A DNA stretch of 44,985 bases from Erythrobacter sp. HI0063 (lineage in GTDB: Bacteria > Pseudomonadota > Alphaproteobacteria > Sphingomonadales > Sphingomonadaceae): contig NZ_LWFF01000338.1 of NCBI RefSeq assembly GCF_001635685.1, positions 1-44,985 of the forward strand, given 5' to 3'. Both the position numbers and the translations under genes were made by a program. Below the pieces are notes generated by a model. The model saw only the letters and a program-made list of their open reading frames with translations. It did no database searches and had not been told where the DNA came from. Positions 43,443-44,985 of this stretch are shown one piece after another (the first letter of the stretch is position 1; each line of letters starts with the position of its first letter).

Positions 43443-43655
43443 GCGGGAGAGCTCGCCGGGTCAGCCGTTTTCGGGTGGCCGGGCGGCGCCGAAGGAGCAA
43501 CCGCCCCGGAAACTCTCAGGCGATAGGGACCGCGCGCGCCGTCGACACTCTGGAAAGCGTTCCGCCCGATCCACGATCGGGGGCGGAACCACCGAAGGGG
43601 TAAGCGCGCAAGGCTGTGCCGCGCGTCAGTCTCTCAGGTATCCCGACAGAGGGGG
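43443..43655 (+). promoter_or_regulatory. Tandem glycine riboswitch
   Basis: Two glycine aptamers in series. The first has GGGAGAG (43445-43451), CCGAAGGAGCAA (43489-43500), ACTCTCAGGC (43512-43521) and CTCTGGA (43548-43554). The second has ACCGAAGGGGTAA (43590-43602), TCTCTCAGGTA (43630-43640) and GACAGAGGGG (43645-43654). These are the conserved cores of the gcvT-type riboswitch. It lies 53 bases before the gcvT ATG and should raise expression of the glycine cleavage genes when glycine is abundant. No clear terminator follows, so control may be at translation. Confidence 0.93.
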
Positions 43656-43708
43656 CATGGATCCATACGCGCGCCGTCCCGGCGTGCGCCATGCTTGCGG
43701 GGCCTGAT

Positions 43709-44899
43709 ATGAGCGACGACACCGGCGATACGCCCGACACCACCGAGACCCTGCCGCTGGACGCCTGGCATCGACAGAAGGGTGCGCGCATGGTGCCCTT
43801 CGCGGGCTATGAGATGCCGATCCAGTATAACAAGGATGAGGGCGGCGGCATCGTGGCCGAGCACGACTGGACGCGCGATCAGGCGGGCCTGTTCGACGTC
43901 AGCCATATGGGCCAGCTGATGGTCACGGGCGAGAATGCCGCTGCGGAACTGGAAAAACTTCTGCCCGGCGCGATCGCTTCGCTGAAGCCGGGCCGGGTGC
44001 GCTATTCGCTGCTGCTGAACGAAGAGGGCGGCATCCTCGACGATCTGATGGTCACCAACGCCACGCCCTGGATAGAAGGCGACGAAGAGGCGGGCACCGA
44101 AGGCCATTGGGGCGAACCGGCCTATTACGTGGTCGTCAACGGCGCGATGAAGTGGGACGATATCGCCCATCTGCGCGAACATCTGTCCGACGATGTCACG
44201 CTCACTCACATGGACGAGCAGGCGCTGATCGCGCTTCAGGGCCCCAAGGCGGCGACGGCGCTGGGCCGGGTGATGCGCGGCGTGCCCGACGATCTCGTCT
44301 TCATGCAATCCACTCTCTACCAGTTTGGAGAATGGCCGCTACGGATCACCCGCGCGGGCTATACCGGCGAGGACGGGTTCGAGATTTCGGTCCCGGCCGA
44401 ACTGGTCGAATCGCTCGCCAATCGCCTCTGCGCGGAAATCGAAGTGCGTCCTGCCGGACTGGGCGCGCGCGATTCGCTGCGTCTGGAAGCGGGCCTTCCG
44501 CTCTACGGCCACGATCTCACGGCCGAGATCGATCCCGTCACTGCCGATCTCACCTTCGCGCTGACCAAGACGCGGCGCGAAAGCGGCGGCTGGATCGGCC
44601 ACTCCGCCTGCGCGGTGAAGCTGGAACAGGGATGTGCCGATAAGCGCGTCGGCCTGGTGTTCGAAGGCCGCCTGCCTGCGCGCGAGGGCGCCATCGTCTA
44701 TCACGGCGAGGACGAGGTGGGCCGCGTCACCAGCGGCGGATTCTCGCCCACGCTCGGCCACCCGATCGCCATGGCTTACGTGAAGAGCGGCCATGCCGAA
44801 GCGGGAACCGAACTCACCGTCGAGGTTCGTAACAAGCGTCTGCCCGCGAAGGTCGCGAAGCTGCCCTTCGTCCCCCATCGTTATCACAGAGGAAACTGA
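43709..44899 (+). CDS. gcvT: Aminomethyltransferase (glycine cleavage T protein)
   Basis: A 396-residue T protein that moves the methylene group from the aminomethyl-lipoyl arm of GcvH to tetrahydrofolate, releasing ammonia. Family text includes MVPFAGYEMPIQY, GLFDVSHMGQLMVTG (with the catalytic Asp of the HDQAGLFDVSHM-type motif), RVRYSLLLNEEGGILDDLMV, TGEDGFEIS and GARDSLRLEAGLPLYGHDL. ATG 43709 is preferred; a longer frame back to 43616 lies within the riboswitch. An unusual insertion (EGDEEAGTEGHWGEPA) is near residue 120. gcvH follows after three bases. Confidence 0.95.
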   Translation: MSDDTGDTPDTTETLPLDAWHRQKGARMVPFAGYEMPIQYNKDEGGGIVAEHDWTRDQAGLFDVSHMGQLMVTGENAAAELEKLLPGAIASLKPGRVRYSLLLNEEGGILDDLMVTNATPWIEGDEEAGTEGHWGEPAYYVVVNGAMKWDDIAHLREHLSDDVTLTHMDEQALIALQGPKAATALGRVMRGVPDDLVFMQSTLYQFGEWPLRITRAGYTGEDGFEISVPAELVESLANRLCAEIEVRPAGLGARDSLRLEAGLPLYGHDLTAEIDPVTADLTFALTKTRRESGGWIGHSACAVKLEQGCADKRVGLVFEGRLPAREGAIVYHGEDEVGRVTSGGFSPTLGHPIAMAYVKSGHAEAGTELTVEVRNKRLPAKVAKLPFVPHRYHRGN

Positions 44900-44902
44900 C
44901 CG

Positions 44903-44985
44903 ATGGCTCGTTATTTCACCGAAGAACACGAATGGATCGACGTCGAGGGCGATACCGCCACCGTCGGTATCACTGCCTATGCGCA
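44903..44985 (+). CDS. gcvH: Glycine cleavage H protein, 5' end
   Basis: The first 27 residues, MARYFTEEHEWIDVEGDTAT and VGITAYA, match the start of lipoyl carrier protein H, which shuttles intermediates between the P, T and L proteins. GAGGAA lies 8 bases before ATG 44903. The gene runs off the right end of the window, so the lipoylated lysine is not seen. Confidence 0.93.
   Translation, partial: MARYFTEEHEWIDVEGDTATVGITAYA

Noticed and set aside
43616-43708. GTG start for gcvT inside the leader
   Set aside because: It falls within the second glycine aptamer; ATG 43709 matches the family N-terminus.

Overview
The window is chromosomal DNA of a GC-rich alphaproteobacterium, most likely a member of the Sphingomonadales close to the Erythrobacteraceae. 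This is an inference from gene content: a NodT-type outer-membrane lipoprotein, an ArsR-methyltransferase fusion beside metF, a split metH, a tandem glycine riboswitch before gcvT, and an assimilatory nitrate cluster regulated by NasS. No database search was possible.

Layout. (1) 1-13.3 kb is a nitrate assimilation locus. It holds the end of a NasS-like nitrate sensor, a rightward operon (porin, NarK transporter, PP2C phosphatase/Ser-Thr kinase fusion) and a leftward operon (cobA, a tandem-GAF protein, nirB, nirD, nasA). The two operons converge and their last genes overlap by 21 bp. Both operons start with a leader that has the same design: two hexaloop hairpins of the ANTAR (NasT) type, the second sharing its 3' arm with an intrinsic terminator. 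One NasS/NasT sensor pair would therefore open transport and reduction together. CobA supplies the siroheme precursor that NirB needs.

(2) 13.8-16.7 kb is a translationally coupled three-gene unit: a ParB-like protein, a 61-residue protein and a large serine recombinase. The recombinase reading frame runs into a 46-bp copy of the 3' part of tRNA-Thr.

(3) 16.7-27.75 kb is an 11-kb island bounded by that 46-bp copy and the intact tRNA-Thr(CGU). It carries a tyrosine integrase, a frameshifted small zinc-ribbon gene, a VapE-like helicase, several small cargo genes with their own terminators, a 63-bp nested palindrome, an XRE regulator, an unfamiliar PD-(D/E)XK protein and a large single-chain restriction-modification enzyme. 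The last three look like defence cargo.

(4) 27.75-45 kb returns to backbone: tRNA-Thr and tRNA-Cys, an acyl-CoA thioesterase-like gene, RNase P RNA, an OMF-MacA-MacB tripartite efflux operon, a GH3-like protein that seems to lack its catalytic aspartate, a methionine-cycle operon (ArsR-methyltransferase, metF, metH N-part, a GNAT gene, metH C-part, a TauE/SafE-type permease), and a tandem glycine riboswitch ahead of gcvT and the start of gcvH.
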